Shown: positions 23,995-32,414 of the stretch, in pieces | How positions within the stretch are numbered: the stretch's first letter is position 1 | Layout of the letters: each line of letters opens with the position of its first letter | Assembly: GCA_030652755.1 (NCBI GenBank) | Contig: JAUSPV010000194.1 | Location: forward strand, 1 to 32,414 | Direction of reading: 5' to 3' | DNA length: 32,414 nt | DNA from: Caulobacter sp. | GTDB taxonomy: Bacteria; Pseudomonadota; Alphaproteobacteria; Caulobacterales; Caulobacteraceae | Position numbers and translations under genes: made by a program | Notes under the pieces: generated by a model | Databases searched by the model: none | What the model was told of the DNA's origin: nothing | What the model saw: only the letters and a program-made list of their open reading frames with translations

Positions 23995-25152
23995 TTAGCC
24001 CCCGACCAGCTCCCGGCCGATCAGGAAGCGGCGGATCTCGTTGGTCCCCGCGCCGATGTCGTAGAGCTTGGCGTCGCGCAGGTAGCGCTCGACGGGCCAT
24101 TCCCTGGTGTAGCCCGCCCCGCCGAGCGCCTGGATAGCCTCGTTGGCGACCTTCATGGCGTTCTCGCTGGCCAGCAGGATGGCGCCGGCGGCGTCGAAGC
24201 GGGTGGTCTTGCCGGCGTCGCAGGCGCGGGCCACGGCGTAGACGTAGGCGCGGGACGAGTTCAGGGCGACGTACATGTCCGCCACCTTGCCCTGCATCAG
24301 CTGGAACGACCCGATGGCCTTGCCGAACTGCTTGCGGTCGCGGACGTAGGGCAGGACGACGTCGAGGCAGGCCTGCATGATGCCCAGCGGCCCGGCCGAG
24401 AGGACGGCGCGCTCGTAATCGAGGCCGCTCATCAGCACGCCGACGCCGCCGTTCTCCGGGCCCATGATGTTCTCCTCCGGGACCTCGCAGTCCTCGAAGA
24501 CCAGCTCGGCGGTGTCACTGCCGCGCATGCCCATCTTGTCGAGCTTCCTCGAGACGCTGAAGCCCTTCATCCCCTTCTCGATCAGGAAGGCGGTGATGCC
24601 GCGACTGCCCTCGTCCGGGCTGGTCTTGGCGTAGACGACCAGGGTGTCGGCGTGCGGCGCGTTGGTGATCCAGAACTTGGTCCCGTTCAGCACGAAGCGG
24701 TCGCCCCGGCGGTCGGCGCGCAGCTTCATGGACACCACGTCGGAGCCGGAGCCGGCCTCGCTCATGGCCAGCGATCCGACATGCTCGCCGCTGATCAGCT
24801 TGGGCAGGTAGCGGCGCTTCTGATCCGGGGTCGCCCAGCGGCGGATCTGGTTGACGCAGAGATTGGAATGGGCGCCGTAGCTGAGGCCGATCGAGGCCGA
24901 GGCCCGGCTGATCTCCTCCATGGCGATGACATGTTCGAGGTAGCCCAGGCCCAGGCCGCCGAACTCTTCCTCGACGGTGATGCCGTGCAGGCCAAGGTCG
25001 CCCATCTCGGGCCAGAGCTCGCGCGGGAAATGGTTGTCGCGGTCGATGTCGGCCGCCATCGGCGCGATGCGGTCGGCGGCGAAGCGGGCGGTGGTTTCGC
25101 GAATGGCCTCGGCGGTCTCGCCGAGGCCGAAATCCATGGACGGTCCGGTCAT
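23995..25152 (-). CDS. liuA: Isovaleryl-CoA dehydrogenase
   Basis: A 385-residue acyl-CoA dehydrogenase (also called ivd). Family signatures: [20 protein letters not shown] (flavin/substrate loop), [43 protein letters not shown], and [22 protein letters not shown]. In the isovaleryl subgroup the catalytic Glu lies in the [18 protein letters not shown] helix, as seen here, rather than near the C-terminus. FEWPV-type endings are represented by [38 protein letters not shown]. It oxidises isovaleryl-CoA to 3-methylcrotonyl-CoA, the substrate of LiuB/LiuD. The ATG at 25152 or 25137 could be used; neither has a strong ribosome site. It is separated from liuB by about 6 kb of other genes. Confidence 0.93.
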   Translation of the reverse strand: MTGPSMDFGLGETAEAIRETTARFAADRIAPMAADIDRDNHFPRELWPEMGDLGLHGITVEEEFGGLGLGYLEHVIAMEEISRASASIGLSYGAHSNLCVNQIRRWATPDQKRRYLPKLISGEHVGSLAMSEAGSGSDVVSMKLRADRRGDRFVLNGTKFWITNAPHADTLVVYAKTSPDEGSRGITAFLIEKGMKGFSVSRKLDKMGMRGSDTAELVFEDCEVPEENIMGPENGGVGVLMSGLDYERAVLSAGPLGIMQACLDVVLPYVRDRKQFGKAIGSFQLMQGKVADMYVALNSSRAYVYAVARACDAGKTTRFDAAGAILLASENAMKVANEAIQALGGAGYTREWPVERYLRDAKLYDIGAGTNEIRRFLIGRELVGG

Positions 25153-25219
25153 ACGGGGGGAATTAGCATGCCGAACACGGGTCGGCACGCATGATCATCG
25201 CGGGCGGGCGGACGCAACA

Positions 25220-25271
25220 GCGCCCCGCGGGCCGCCCGGCCCGCGGGGCGCGCCGGCTCCCCCAAGCCGGC
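25220..25271 (-). terminator. Tandem GC-rich hairpins after spmX
   Basis: A perfect 14-bp stem (GCGCCCCGCGGGCC, 25220-25233, with 25238-25251; loop GCCC) abuts a 7-bp stem (GCCGGCT, 25252-25258, with 25265-25271). They start 11 bases past the spmX stop codon when read on the - strand. There is no T-run, so termination may be incomplete and ivd could be partly read from spmX. Confidence 0.6.
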
Positions 25272-25281
25272 TGCACTGACG

Positions 25282-26745
25282 TCAGGCCTGCGCCCGGTCG
25301 TCGGTCTCCACGTCGTCTTCGTCCTCATCGTCGAACGGTCCGTCGGCCAGGCCATCGAGCCAGCGCCAGGCCGCGAACCCGGCCATCACGATGCCGGTCA
25401 GGCCCGCGCCCCAGCTGATCACCAGCGGGTCCAGCAGGCCCTCGCCGCCATTGGCGTTCAGACCCCAGGCCACGCCCCCGGCGAAAAGCGCCATGCCGCC
25501 GAGGCCGAGGCCGAGTAGCGGCAGGCCCTGGATGCGGGCCGGCTCGGTCGGGGTCTCGAAGGCGAACTCGGCGTTCAGATCCGCCATCTCGTCCTCGCGG
25601 ACCAGACGACGGATGTAGTCCTCATTGACCAGCGGCCGGGTGGCGCCGCCCTGGTGGACAGGCTCGGCGAAGGTCACGTCGAACAGGCCCGGGGCCGATT
25701 CGTTGGCCGGCTCCGGCAGGTCGATGCGGAAGACGTCGTCAAAGGCGGCGTCGACCGAAACCTCGGGCGCCGGGGTCAGGGTGAAGCCGGGGTCGCCGTT
25801 GACGACCGCCAGCATCGGACCGGGCGGCGTCGGCTCGGGCTGCGGCGTCTGGACCGCGGCGACCACAGGCTCGGCGACGGCTTCTGGCTCCGGCTCGGAC
25901 ATCGGCCCGGCGATCGTGACGATCTCGCCCGTATCCTCGGCGATCGGGGAATCCGGCGCGTCTTCCTCGACGACGGGCGGCGGCGCCGGCTCCAGGTCGC
26001 CGATGGCGAACACCGGCGCTTCCGGCTCCGGCGCGGCGACGGGGTCGGGCATCAGTTGTTCAAGGGCGGCGCCCACCCCGGCCGCGGCGATTTCGGTCGC
26101 CAGCGGCGCGGTGTGCGGTTCGACGGGAGGAGCCGTCGGCCGCGGGGCGTTGGTTTCGTCGCGCTCGACCACGACCTTGTCGTCGATGGTCGAGGTCTTC
26201 AGGGCGGTCGGCGTCTCCCGCGGGCTGGCCGCGACGACGTCATAGTCGACCCGGGGGCGCAGCACCGGCGAGGGGGCCGGGATCCAGCCGTTGGCGGGGG
26301 TCAGGAACAGGGTCTTCTCGGCCGACCGGCGGCGGACCAGCGCGTCGATGACGATCCGCTCGCCCTCGAAGTCGGCCTTGCGCCACATCTCCATGGCGCA
26401 GGCGGCCTGCAGCAGCTGGCCCTCGTTGACCCGGCGCAGCACCGAGGAGCGGCGGAAGTTGTCCACGCCGACGTTGAAGGCGAAGCAGCAGAGCGCGTCG
26501 AACTGGTTCTGCGTCAGCGGCGTGTAGCTGTGCTCGTTCACCGCGTGGGCGACGTTGATCAGGTCGTACATCAGCAGGGCTTCGGCGTCGGCCTCCGACA
26601 CCTGCGCGCCCTCGCGGGCGGTCAGGGTGTGGCCGTAGCCGATCGTCCAGCGCCCATCGGGAAGCTGGGCTGCCTTGCGTCGATAGCCTTCGAACGACTT
26701 GATCAGTTCGATGGCGGCGCGTGAGACCTGGTGGCGGGATTTCAT
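25282..26745 (-). CDS. spmX: SpmX, stalked-pole muramidase homologue and DivJ localisation factor
   Basis: A 487-residue polar scaffold. The N-terminal about 150 residues are a GH24 phage-type muramidase domain with catalytic Glu19 (KSFEGYRRKAAQLPDGRWTIGYGHT), Asp30 and Thr34 in T4-lysozyme order, so catalytic residues are kept. The middle (about 190-380) is a long acidic, Pro/Glu/Ala-rich disordered region. Two membrane helices follow (about 408-429 and 441-463), with an Asp/Glu-rich tail. This order is that of Caulobacter SpmX, which recruits and activates the kinase DivJ at the stalked pole through its muramidase domain and disordered region. The ATG at 26745 yields the MKSRHQVSRAAIELIK start. 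A sigma-54-like promoter lies upstream. mgtE is 128 bases upstream on the same strand. Confidence 0.94.
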   Translation of the reverse strand: MKSRHQVSRAAIELIKSFEGYRRKAAQLPDGRWTIGYGHTLTAREGAQVSEADAEALLMYDLINVAHAVNEHSYTPLTQNQFDALCCFAFNVGVDNFRRSSVLRRVNEGQLLQAACAMEMWRKADFEGERIVIDALVRRRSAEKTLFLTPANGWIPAPSPVLRPRVDYDVVAASPRETPTALKTSTIDDKVVVERDETNAPRPTAPPVEPHTAPLATEIAAAGVGAALEQLMPDPVAAPEPEAPVFAIGDLEPAPPPVVEEDAPDSPIAEDTGEIVTIAGPMSEPEPEAVAEPVVAAVQTPQPEPTPPGPMLAVVNGDPGFTLTPAPEVSVDAAFDDVFRIDLPEPANESAPGLFDVTFAEPVHQGGATRPLVNEDYIRRLVREDEMADLNAEFAFETPTEPARIQGLPLLGLGLGGMALFAGGVAWGLNANGGEGLLDPLVISWGAGLTGIVMAGFAAWRWLDGLADGPFDDEDEDDVETDDRAQA

Positions 26746-26797
26746 CGGCCTGGTGACCCGGAATGAGACAAGTACGGTTGCGTTCCACCTCACTCCC

Positions 26798-26812
26798 GCA
26801 AGAGGGATGCCG
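26798..26812 (-). promoter_or_regulatory. Sigma-54 (-24/-12) promoter candidate for spmX
   Basis: Read on the - strand the sequence is CGGCATCCCTCTTGC: a GG at -24 and GC at -12 with exactly 10 bases between, and a perfect TTGC element; the -24 box differs from TGGCAC at its two ends. Predicted transcription start is near 26786, leaving a 40-base leader. Caulobacter spmX is transcribed by sigma-54 RNA polymerase with the activator TacA, so the position is meaningful. Confidence 0.6.
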
Positions 26813-26873
26813 AACCGGAGCTGAACTCCCCCTGAACGGGAATGCCCGCGCGATCAGGGCGCCAGTTCGGCGG

Positions 26874-28319
26874 TCAGAGCAGGATGAGGGCGGCCAGTCC
26901 GAGGAACGACAGGAAGCCCATGAAATCGGTCACGAAGGTGACGAAGATCGGCGAGGACACCGCCGGGTCGCGGTCGAGCTTGTCGAGGGCGAGCGGAACG
27001 AGGATCCCGGACAGGGCGGCCATGAACAGGTTGATGACCAGGGCCAGGCCGATGGTCAGGCACAGCATGGGGTCCCGGAAGAACACCCAGGTGGCCAGGC
27101 CCATGATCACGGCCAGCACGCCGCCGTTGACCAGCCCGACCGCCATCTCCCGCAGAATAATGCGTACGGCGTTGGAAGCGTTCAGCTCGCGGCTGGCCAG
27201 CGCCCGCACGGCGACGGCCAGGGTCTGGGTGCCGGCGTTGCCGCCCAGAGACGCCACCACCGGCATCAGGATGGCCAGGGTGACCAGCTTGGCGATCTCG
27301 GCCTGGAAGACGCCGATGACGCTGGCGGCGAGCGCGGCGGTCAGGGTGTTGATGACCAGCCACGGCAGGCGGGAGCGGGCCACGTCCCAGACGCCGGCGT
27401 CGCGGCCGGCGTCGGACACGCCGGCCAGGGCCAGGATATCTTCCTCGCCCTCGTCCTGGATGACGCCGACGATGTCGTCGACGGTGATCTGGCCGACCAG
27501 CCGGCCGCCGGCGTCGACGACCGGCGCGCTGATCAGGTGGTATTTGTTGAAGGTGTAGCCGACCTCTTCCTGGTCCATGTCGACGGTGATCTCGGTCACC
27601 GGCCCCATGATCTCGGCCAGGCTGGTCTCGCGTCCGGCCCGCAGCAGCTGGCTGATCGCCGCCGCGCCAATCGGGCGCCAGGCGGGGTCGACGATGTAGA
27701 CGTCGAAGAACAGCTCCGGCAGGGCGTCGCCGGCGGTGCGGACATGGTCGATGGTCTGACCGACCGTCCAGAACTGCGGCGCGGCCAGCACCTCGCGCTG
27801 CATCAGGCGCCCGGCGGTCTCGTCGTCATAGGCCAGGGTCTGTTCGATGGCCGCGCGATCGGTCTCGTCCATGGCGGCGAGCACCTGGGCGCGCTTCTCG
27901 CCCTCCAGGTCGTCGACGACGTCGGCGGCGTCGTCGGAGTCGAGCTCCTCCAGCGCCCGGGCCAGGGCCGTCGGGGTCACCGTATCGAGCACCTCCTCGC
28001 GCAGGTTCTCGTCCAGTTCCGACAGCACCTCGGCGAGGGTCTCGGAGTCGAGGCAGGGGATGATCTCCTCGCGGTAGTCCGCGTTGAGGAAGCCCATCAG
28101 GTCGGCGACGTCTTCGGAGCGCAGCGCTCCGACCAGCTCGCGCAGCCGCTCGGCGTCGCCGCGATCGGCGGCGTCGATGACCATGTCGACGTATTCGGGA
28201 TTGAGGGCGTAGTCGTCGCCGAGGGCGAGGTCTTCGAGGTCCTCCGGGCGCTCGCCGTCTTCGACGAAGCGCCCGTGGGATTTGCCCCTCTCGTTCAGGT
28301 CGGCGTCTTCCCGGGACAT
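26874..28319 (-). CDS. mgtE: Magnesium transporter MgtE
   Basis: A 481-residue Mg2+ channel. A short acidic N-terminal extension leads to the helical MgtE-N domain (VDMVIDAADRGDAERLRELVGALRSEDVADLMGFLN and following repeats). Two CBS domains follow (about residues 165-290: DVYIVDPAWRPIGAAAISQLL, HLISAPVVDAGGRLVGQITVDDIVGVI), then five membrane helices. Pore signatures are ILMPVVASLGGNAGTQTLAV and the last-helix DPAVSSPIFVTFVTDFMGFLSFLG. The cytoplasmic domains close the pore when internal Mg2+ is high. CAGGAGG lies at ideal distance from the ATG. No M-box-like leader is evident in the 169-base gap to the tRNA gene. Confidence 0.95.
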   Translation of the reverse strand: MSREDADLNERGKSHGRFVEDGERPEDLEDLALGDDYALNPEYVDMVIDAADRGDAERLRELVGALRSEDVADLMGFLNADYREEIIPCLDSETLAEVLSELDENLREEVLDTVTPTALARALEELDSDDAADVVDDLEGEKRAQVLAAMDETDRAAIEQTLAYDDETAGRLMQREVLAAPQFWTVGQTIDHVRTAGDALPELFFDVYIVDPAWRPIGAAAISQLLRAGRETSLAEIMGPVTEITVDMDQEEVGYTFNKYHLISAPVVDAGGRLVGQITVDDIVGVIQDEGEEDILALAGVSDAGRDAGVWDVARSRLPWLVINTLTAALAASVIGVFQAEIAKLVTLAILMPVVASLGGNAGTQTLAVAVRALASRELNASNAVRIILREMAVGLVNGGVLAVIMGLATWVFFRDPMLCLTIGLALVINLFMAALSGILVPLALDKLDRDPAVSSPIFVTFVTDFMGFLSFLGLAALILL

Positions 28320-28457
28320 GTCGGGGCCTCCTGTACGAACGGGTTGGTCCTAGAAGACTAGGTCCATTGGTTGGCGTGGTCGAGAGGCGGTGAGGACCCG
28401 CCCTGCTACGCCAAGGCTCCGCAGGGGGTCCTGCTTCGCCTGGTCACCTACGTCTTG

Positions 28458-28488
28458 TCCTGCGAAGCTCCGAGGGAGCAAAGCAGGA
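28458..28488 (-). terminator. Hairpin directly after tRNA-Leu
   Basis: On the - strand TCCTGC-TTT-GCTCC-CTC-GGAGC-TTC-GCAGGA folds into an 11-bp stem with a symmetric internal loop, beginning at the base after the tRNA CCA. Without a T-run it is more likely a processing or end-protecting structure. A second weaker palindrome (CCTGC...GCAGG) occurs around 28412-28436, and the whole 28370-28488 stretch is repeat-like with no coding content. Confidence 0.5.
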
Positions 28489-28575
28489 TGGTGCGGTCGA
28501 GAAGACTCGAACTTCCACTCCGGTTAGGGAACAGCGACCTCAACGCTGCGCGTCTACCAATTCCGCCACGACCGC
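28489..28575 (-). tRNA. tRNA-Leu (anticodon GAG)
   Basis: An 87-base tRNA with CCA encoded (28491-28489). The acceptor stem GCGGTCG/CGACCGC is perfect with discriminator A. The D-arm region TGGCGGAATTGGTAGACGCG is the class II leucine type, the anticodon stem is CAGCG/CGCTG around loop TTGAGGT, and the anticodon GAG lies at 28539-28541. A long variable arm (GTTCCCTAACCGGAGTGG region) and T-loop TTCGAGT confirm a class II tRNA. It reads CUC and CUU codons, CUC being common in GC-rich genomes. A hairpin follows immediately. Confidence 0.96.
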
Positions 28576-28715
28576 CCGTGGTGAGGCGCGGGGGTTAGCA
28601 AAAGCCGGACGCGATGGGAAGGGCCGTGTTGCGAGACGTGTCCGCGGCGGGCCTTTCGTCGCGCGCCGACAAGAGATGTTGGCGGAATCTTCGCGCTCCC
28701 CTAGAAGAACGGCTC

Positions 28716-29696
28716 ATGACGACATTGGCTCCGGGTATCGACGAGGTCCGCGCACGGACCTTCCCCTTTCCGCGCCGCCATTTCCTGTCCGCGCTGGATC
28801 TGAACGTCGTCGAGGCGGGCGCCCTGCTCGATCTCGCCGACACCTTCGTCGACCTCAATCGCCAGACCACCAAGAAGCTGGACCTGCTCAAGGGCCGCAC
28901 CCTGGTGAACATGTTCTTCGAGAACTCCACCCGCACCCAGGCCAGCTTCGAACTGGCCGGCAAGCGGCTGGGCGCCGACACCATGAACATGAGCGTCAAG
29001 ACCTCGTCGGTGGCCAAGGGTGAGACCCTGATCGACACGGCGGTGACTCTGAACGCCATGCGGCCGGACCTGCTGGTCGTGCGCCACGCCTCCTCCGGCG
29101 CCGCCGCCCTGCTGTCCCAGAAGGTCGGCTGCAGCGTGATCAACGCAGGCGACGGCCAGCACGAGCACCCGACGCAGGCGCTGCTGGACGCGCTGTCGAT
29201 GCGGCGGGCGTTCGGCAGTCTGGCGGGCCTGACCGTCGCCATCTGCGGCGACGTGATGCACAGCCGGGTGGCCCGGTCCAACGTCAACATGCTCGGCGTG
29301 CTGGGCGCGGAGGTGCGGCTGGTCGGCCCGCCGACCCTGATGCCGGCCGGCGCCGACCGCTGGGGCGCGACGGTGTTCCATGACCTTGAGAAGGGCATCG
29401 CCGGGGCCGACGTGGTGATGATGCTGCGCCTGCAGGTCGAGCGGATGCAGGGGGCGCTGGTCCCCTCGACCCGCGAGTATTTCCGTTACTGGGGCCTGGA
29501 CCGCGAGAAACTGAAGGCCGCCTCTGACAATGTGAAGGTCATGCACCCCGGTCCGATGAACCGGGGTGTCGAGATCGATTCGGACGTGGCGGACGACCCG
29601 GCGATCAGCCTGATCCAGGATCAGGTCGAGATGGGCGTCGCCGCCCGCATGGCCGTGCTGGCCTCTCTCTCCGCGCGACTGGACAACGACCGATGA
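28716..29696 (+). CDS. pyrB: Aspartate carbamoyltransferase, catalytic subunit
   Basis: A 326-residue transcarbamoylase. Carbamoyl-phosphate loop [29 protein letters not shown], the [14 protein letters not shown] motif, and the aspartate-binding [13 protein letters not shown] are all intact. It makes N-carbamoyl-aspartate, the first committed step of pyrimidine synthesis. The ATG at 28716 gives the normal N-terminus with [22 protein letters not shown] soon after. pyrI is absent; instead the gene overlaps the dihydroorotase-like gene (ATGA), the arrangement of the PyrB-PyrX class of dodecameric enzymes. No attenuator is seen in the 140 bases upstream. Confidence 0.96.
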   Translation: MTTLAPGIDEVRARTFPFPRRHFLSALDLNVVEAGALLDLADTFVDLNRQTTKKLDLLKGRTLVNMFFENSTRTQASFELAGKRLGADTMNMSVKTSSVAKGETLIDTAVTLNAMRPDLLVVRHASSGAAALLSQKVGCSVINAGDGQHEHPTQALLDALSMRRAFGSLAGLTVAICGDVMHSRVARSNVNMLGVLGAEVRLVGPPTLMPAGADRWGATVFHDLEKGIAGADVVMMLRLQVERMQGALVPSTREYFRYWGLDREKLKAASDNVKVMHPGPMNRGVEIDSDVADDPAISLIQDQVEMGVAARMAVLASLSARLDNDR

Positions 29697-30994
29697 GCCG
29701 CGCCCGCCCCTTCGCGTTCAACAACGCCCGGCTTGTCGATCCGGAGACCGGCTACGACGGCCCCGGCGCGGTGGTCGTATCGGGCGGCGTCATCGCCGAC
29801 ATCGCCCGGGGGCGGGACTTCACCGACCTGTCGTCGGATGTCCGGGTGATCGACTGCAACGGCGGCATGCTGGCGCCCGGGCTCGTGGACCTGCGGGTCA
29901 AGACCGGCGAGCCGGGGTCCGAGACCAAGGAAACCCTGCGCTCCGCCGCCCAGGCGGCTGCGGCGGGCGGCGTCACCTCCATCGTCGTGCAGCCCGACAC
30001 CGACCCGGCCGTGGACGATCCCTCGGTCGTCGACTTCATCCTGCGCCGGGCCCAGGACATCGAGAGCTGCCACATCCTGGCCGCCGGGGCGGCGACCAAG
30101 GGTCTGCGCGGCGAGCAGATGGCCGAGATCGGCCTGATGCGCGAGGCCGGCGCCCGCTACATCACCGACGTCGACAGGCCGATCATCGACTCCAAGGTCA
30201 TGCGGCGCATCCTCTCCTATGCCGCGTCGTTCGGCATGGCGCTGGCCCACCGGCCGCAGGATCCCTGGCTCAGCAAGGGCGCCGCCGCCACCGAGGGCGA
30301 GTTCGCGTCCCGCATGGGCCTGCCGTCCGCGCCGGCGGCGTCCGAGCGGATCGGGCTTGAGCGCGATCTGGCGCTCGCCGAGCTGTCCGGCGGCCGGCTG
30401 CTGGTCGACCAGATCACCTGCGGCGCGGCCCTGGAGGCGCTGGCCCGCGCCAAGAGCCGGGGCGTCAACGCCGTGGCCACCGCCTCGATCAACCATCTGA
30501 GCTTCAACGAGCTCGACATCGGCGATTACCGCACCTTCGCCCGGATGGATCCGCCGCTACGGGCCGAGGACGACCGTCAGGCGCTGATCGAGGCGCTGGC
30601 CAGCGGCCTGGTCGACATCGTCGTCTCGGCCCACGCCCCGGCCCCGGCCGAGGACAAACGCCTGCCGTTCGACGAGGCCACGCCCGGCGGGGTCGGGCTG
30701 GAGACCCTGCTGCCGGCCCTGCTGTCGCTGCACCACGACGGCCGCCTGCCGCTGGTCGACCTGATGAGGACCGTGACCCTGGCCCCGGCCCAGTTCCTGG
30801 GCCTGCCGACCGGCCGCCTGGCCTCCGGCGCGCCGGCCGACCTGGTGCTGTGCGACCTGAACGCGCCGGTGATCATCGACGCCGACAGGCTGGTCTCCAA
30901 GTCCAAGAACTCGCCCTTCGACGGCCGTCGCCTGCAGGGCCAGGTCGTGATGACCGTCTGCGGCGGCCGCATCGTCCACCGGCTCGCGGAATAG
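29693..30994 (+). CDS. Dihydroorotase-like protein lacking metal ligands (PyrC'/PyrX type)
   Basis: A 433-residue amidohydrolase-fold protein aligned with type I dihydroorotase along its length. The catalytic sites are lost: the DxHxH metal motif after APGLV reads Asp66-Leu-Arg68-Val-Lys70; a later ligand region, normally HISTA, reads VDQITC (240-243); and the catalytic TDHAPH reads SAHAPAP (Ala313 where Asp should be). The frame is full-length and selected, so it is not a pseudogene. In Pseudomonas and relatives such inactive PyrC' chains are needed to assemble aspartate transcarbamoylase, and overlap with pyrB supports that structural role. A functional pyrC must exist elsewhere (inference). 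Confidence 0.87.
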   Translation: MSRARPFAFNNARLVDPETGYDGPGAVVVSGGVIADIARGRDFTDLSSDVRVIDCNGGMLAPGLVDLRVKTGEPGSETKETLRSAAQAAAAGGVTSIVVQPDTDPAVDDPSVVDFILRRAQDIESCHILAAGAATKGLRGEQMAEIGLMREAGARYITDVDRPIIDSKVMRRILSYAASFGMALAHRPQDPWLSKGAAATEGEFASRMGLPSAPAASERIGLERDLALAELSGGRLLVDQITCGAALEALARAKSRGVNAVATASINHLSFNELDIGDYRTFARMDPPLRAEDDRQALIEALASGLVDIVVSAHAPAPAEDKRLPFDEATPGGVGLETLLPALLSLHHDGRLPLVDLMRTVTLAPAQFLGLPTGRLASGAPADLVLCDLNAPVIIDADRLVSKSKNSPFDGRRLQGQVVMTVCGGRIVHRLAE

Positions 30995-31121
30995 GCAGGC
31001 GCCGGCGGCCCCACGGGCCCGATTGCGCATGGTCCACGCGCCAGCGATGATCGATTCGGCCAACGCCGCCCGGCGTTGAGCGAGTTCCACAAGAACAACT
31101 TTTGCGGTATCAGGGGCGGAC

Positions 31122-31769
31122 ATGGAAGATCTGGCGCAAACCGTCTGGCTGACGCTCGGGCTGATCGTCGTGGGAGGCTACCTCCTCGGCTCGATCCCGT
31201 TCGGCATGATCGCGACGCGGCTGGGCGGCGCGGGCGACATCCGCAAGATCGGCTCGGGCAACATCGGGGCGACCAACGTCCTGCGTTCCGGCCGCAAGGA
31301 CCTGGCCGCCATCACCCTGATCGGCGACGCCGGCAAGGGCGTGGTCGCGGTGCTGCTGGCCCGCTGGCTGACCAACGACACCGCCGCCATGGTCGCCATC
31401 GCCGGCGGGGCGGCCTTCGTCGGCCACCTGTTCCCGGTCTGGCTGAAGTTCAACGGCGGCAAGGGTGTGGCCACCTTCTATGGCGTGCTGCTTGCGGCGA
31501 TGTGGCCGGTCGGCCTGCTGGCGGCCCTGACCTGGCTGGCGATGGCGGCGCTGTTCCGCATGTCCTCGCTGGCCGCCCTGACCGCCGCCGCCCTGGCCCC
31601 GCTGTTCGCCTTCGCGACCGACCAGCCCTATCCGATGATCCTGCTGTCGGCCTTCATGGCCGTGCTGATCTTCATCAGGCACCACCAGAACATCTCCCGC
31701 CTGCTCAAGGGCCAGGAGCCGAAGATCGGGGCGAAGACGGACGCCGCCCCGACGCCCGGGACGCCGTGA
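31122..31769 (+). CDS. plsY: Acyl-phosphate:glycerol-3-phosphate acyltransferase PlsY
   Basis: A 215-residue integral membrane enzyme with about five helices. The three PlsY motifs are present: GSIPFGMI...GDIRKIGSGNIGATNVLR, then GDAGKGVVAVLLA, and GHLFPVWLKFNGGKGVATF. It acylates glycerol 3-phosphate from acyl-phosphate, opening phospholipid synthesis; a plsX partner is not in the window. The C-terminus is an extra hydrophilic tail (KIGAKTDAAPTPGTP). It overlaps dprA by four bases (GTGA). The 127 bases between it and the pyrC-like gene hold no obvious promoter or terminator. Confidence 0.95.
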   Translation: MEDLAQTVWLTLGLIVVGGYLLGSIPFGMIATRLGGAGDIRKIGSGNIGATNVLRSGRKDLAAITLIGDAGKGVVAVLLARWLTNDTAAMVAIAGGAAFVGHLFPVWLKFNGGKGVATFYGVLLAAMWPVGLLAALTWLAMAALFRMSSLAALTAAALAPLFAFATDQPYPMILLSAFMAVLIFIRHHQNISRLLKGQEPKIGAKTDAAPTPGTP

Positions 31770-32414
31770 CGGCCGCGCCGCCGACCGACGCGGAGCGTCT
31801 GGCCTGGTTGCGGCTGGCCAGGACGCCCAATGTCGGACCGGTGGCGTTCGATCATCTCACGACCCGCTTCGGCTCGGCGCAAGCGGCGCTGGACGCCCTG
31901 CCCCGCCTGGTCCAGCGCGGCGCGGTTCCGCAGCCGCCGTCCGCCGACGACGCCCGGCGCGAGCTGGAGGCCGGCGACCGCCTCGGCGCGCGGCTTATTC
32001 TCTGCCGCGAGTCCGGCTTTCCACCGTTGCTGGCCGCGCTCGACCCGCCGCCGCCGCTGATCTGGGTGCTGGGCGATGCGGCGGTTCTGTCGCGCCCGAC
32101 CGTCGGCGTGGTCGGCGCGCGCGTCGCCTCGGCCGCCGGCCAGCGCTTCGCCCGCGCCCTGGCGCTGGAGCTCGGCAAAGCCGGGCTGGTGGTGGTCTCG
32201 GGCCTGGCGCGCGGCATTGACGGCGCGGCGCACGAAGGGGCGCTGGAGACCGGCACGGTGGCGGTGCTGGGCGGCGGCGTGGGCGACATCTACCCGCCCG
32301 AACACGCCGATCTGCACGCCCGCATCGCCGCGCGCGGCGCCATCGTCTCCGAGAGCCGGCCGGACCATCGCGCCCAGGCCCGCGACTTTCCGCGCCGCAA
32401 CCGGCTGATCAGCG
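31766..32414 (+). CDS. dprA: DNA-processing protein DprA (partial, runs off window end)
   Basis: An open frame from GTG 31766 to the end of the window, 216 codons seen. The N-terminal part (LAWLRLARTPNVGPVAFDHLTTRFGSAQAAL) is the SAM-like/HhH segment of DprA. The Rossmann-fold core follows: PTVGVVGARVASAAGQRFARALALELG, VVVSGLARGIDGAAHEGALETGTVAVLGGGVGDIYPPEHADL, IVSE, and FPRRNRLIS at the edge. DprA loads RecA on incoming single-stranded DNA during transformation and is widely kept even in species not known to be competent. The GTG overlaps the plsY stop (GTGA), so translation is coupled; a C-terminal winged-helix domain may follow outside the window. Confidence 0.93.
   Translation, partial: MTAAPPTDAERLAWLRLARTPNVGPVAFDHLTTRFGSAQAALDALPRLVQRGAVPQPPSADDARRELEAGDRLGARLILCRESGFPPLLAALDPPPPLIWVLGDAAVLSRPTVGVVGARVASAAGQRFARALALELGKAGLVVVSGLARGIDGAAHEGALETGTVAVLGGGVGDIYPPEHADLHARIAARGAIVSESRPDHRAQARDFPRRNRLIS

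Noticed and set aside
29693-30994. Dihydroorotase-like gene as a pseudogene
   Set aside because: The frame is full-length, overlaps pyrB with a coupled start, and the changes are confined to catalytic positions, which fits a retained structural subunit.

Overview
This is a 32.4-kb stretch of high-GC alphaproteobacterial chromosome, almost certainly from the Caulobacteraceae (Caulobacter, Phenylobacterium, Brevundimonas type). The strongest markers are a MipZ division-site ATPase and an SpmX-type stalked-pole muramidase homologue. They are backed by GANTC sites in front of mipZ, a sigma-54-like promoter in front of spmX, a DUF1489 gene and a phasin gene with PhaR-type operators. Nothing looks like a phage, plasmid, integrative element or CRISPR locus. 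The window is mostly core chromosome with a few accessory items.

Layout. 1-4.3 kb (+): the end of clpA, an orphan MASE1-type hybrid histidine kinase, a membrane-tailed protein built from 13-residue repeats, and an aldo/keto reductase. 4.2-8.3 kb (-): a RidA / glycerophosphodiesterase / DUF482 acyltransferase / HIT / nucleotidyltransferase-fold run, with phaP upstream and separated by a strong terminator. 8.6-10 kb (+): a secreted D,D-carboxypeptidase with a SPOR domain. 10.1-12.4 kb: a J-domain membrane protein and mipZ (-), divergent from panC (+). 12.4-13.1 kb: a DUF1489 gene set between several palindromic intergenic repeats.

13.1-25.2 kb holds a leucine/isovalerate degradation set on the - strand: ivd, then far away liuB (mccB), liuC and liuD (mccA). 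A + strand hypothetical gene sits between liuB and liuC. About 6 kb separates ivd from liuB. It carries a beta-lactamase-fold hydrolase, a cNMP-binding patatin, a trans-aconitate methyltransferase, a DUF3617 protein, a tiny 23-codon gene with an extraordinarily complete Shine-Dalgarno sequence, a DUF3574 lipoprotein and a VapC toxin with an HTH-AbrB antitoxin. HMG-CoA lyase, the next step after LiuC, is not in the window.

25.2-28.6 kb (-): spmX, the magnesium channel gene mgtE and tRNA-Leu(GAG). 28.7-32.4 kb (+): pyrB overlapping a dihydroorotase-like gene that has lost its metal ligands, then plsY overlapping dprA, which runs off the window end.

The most interesting items are the 22.46-22.67-kb micro-gene unit, the catalytically degenerate dihydroorotase, cell-cycle regulatory sites that match known Caulobacter biology, the 13-residue repeat protein, and the interrupted leucine cluster. 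All functional calls come from reading the sequence; no database search was run.
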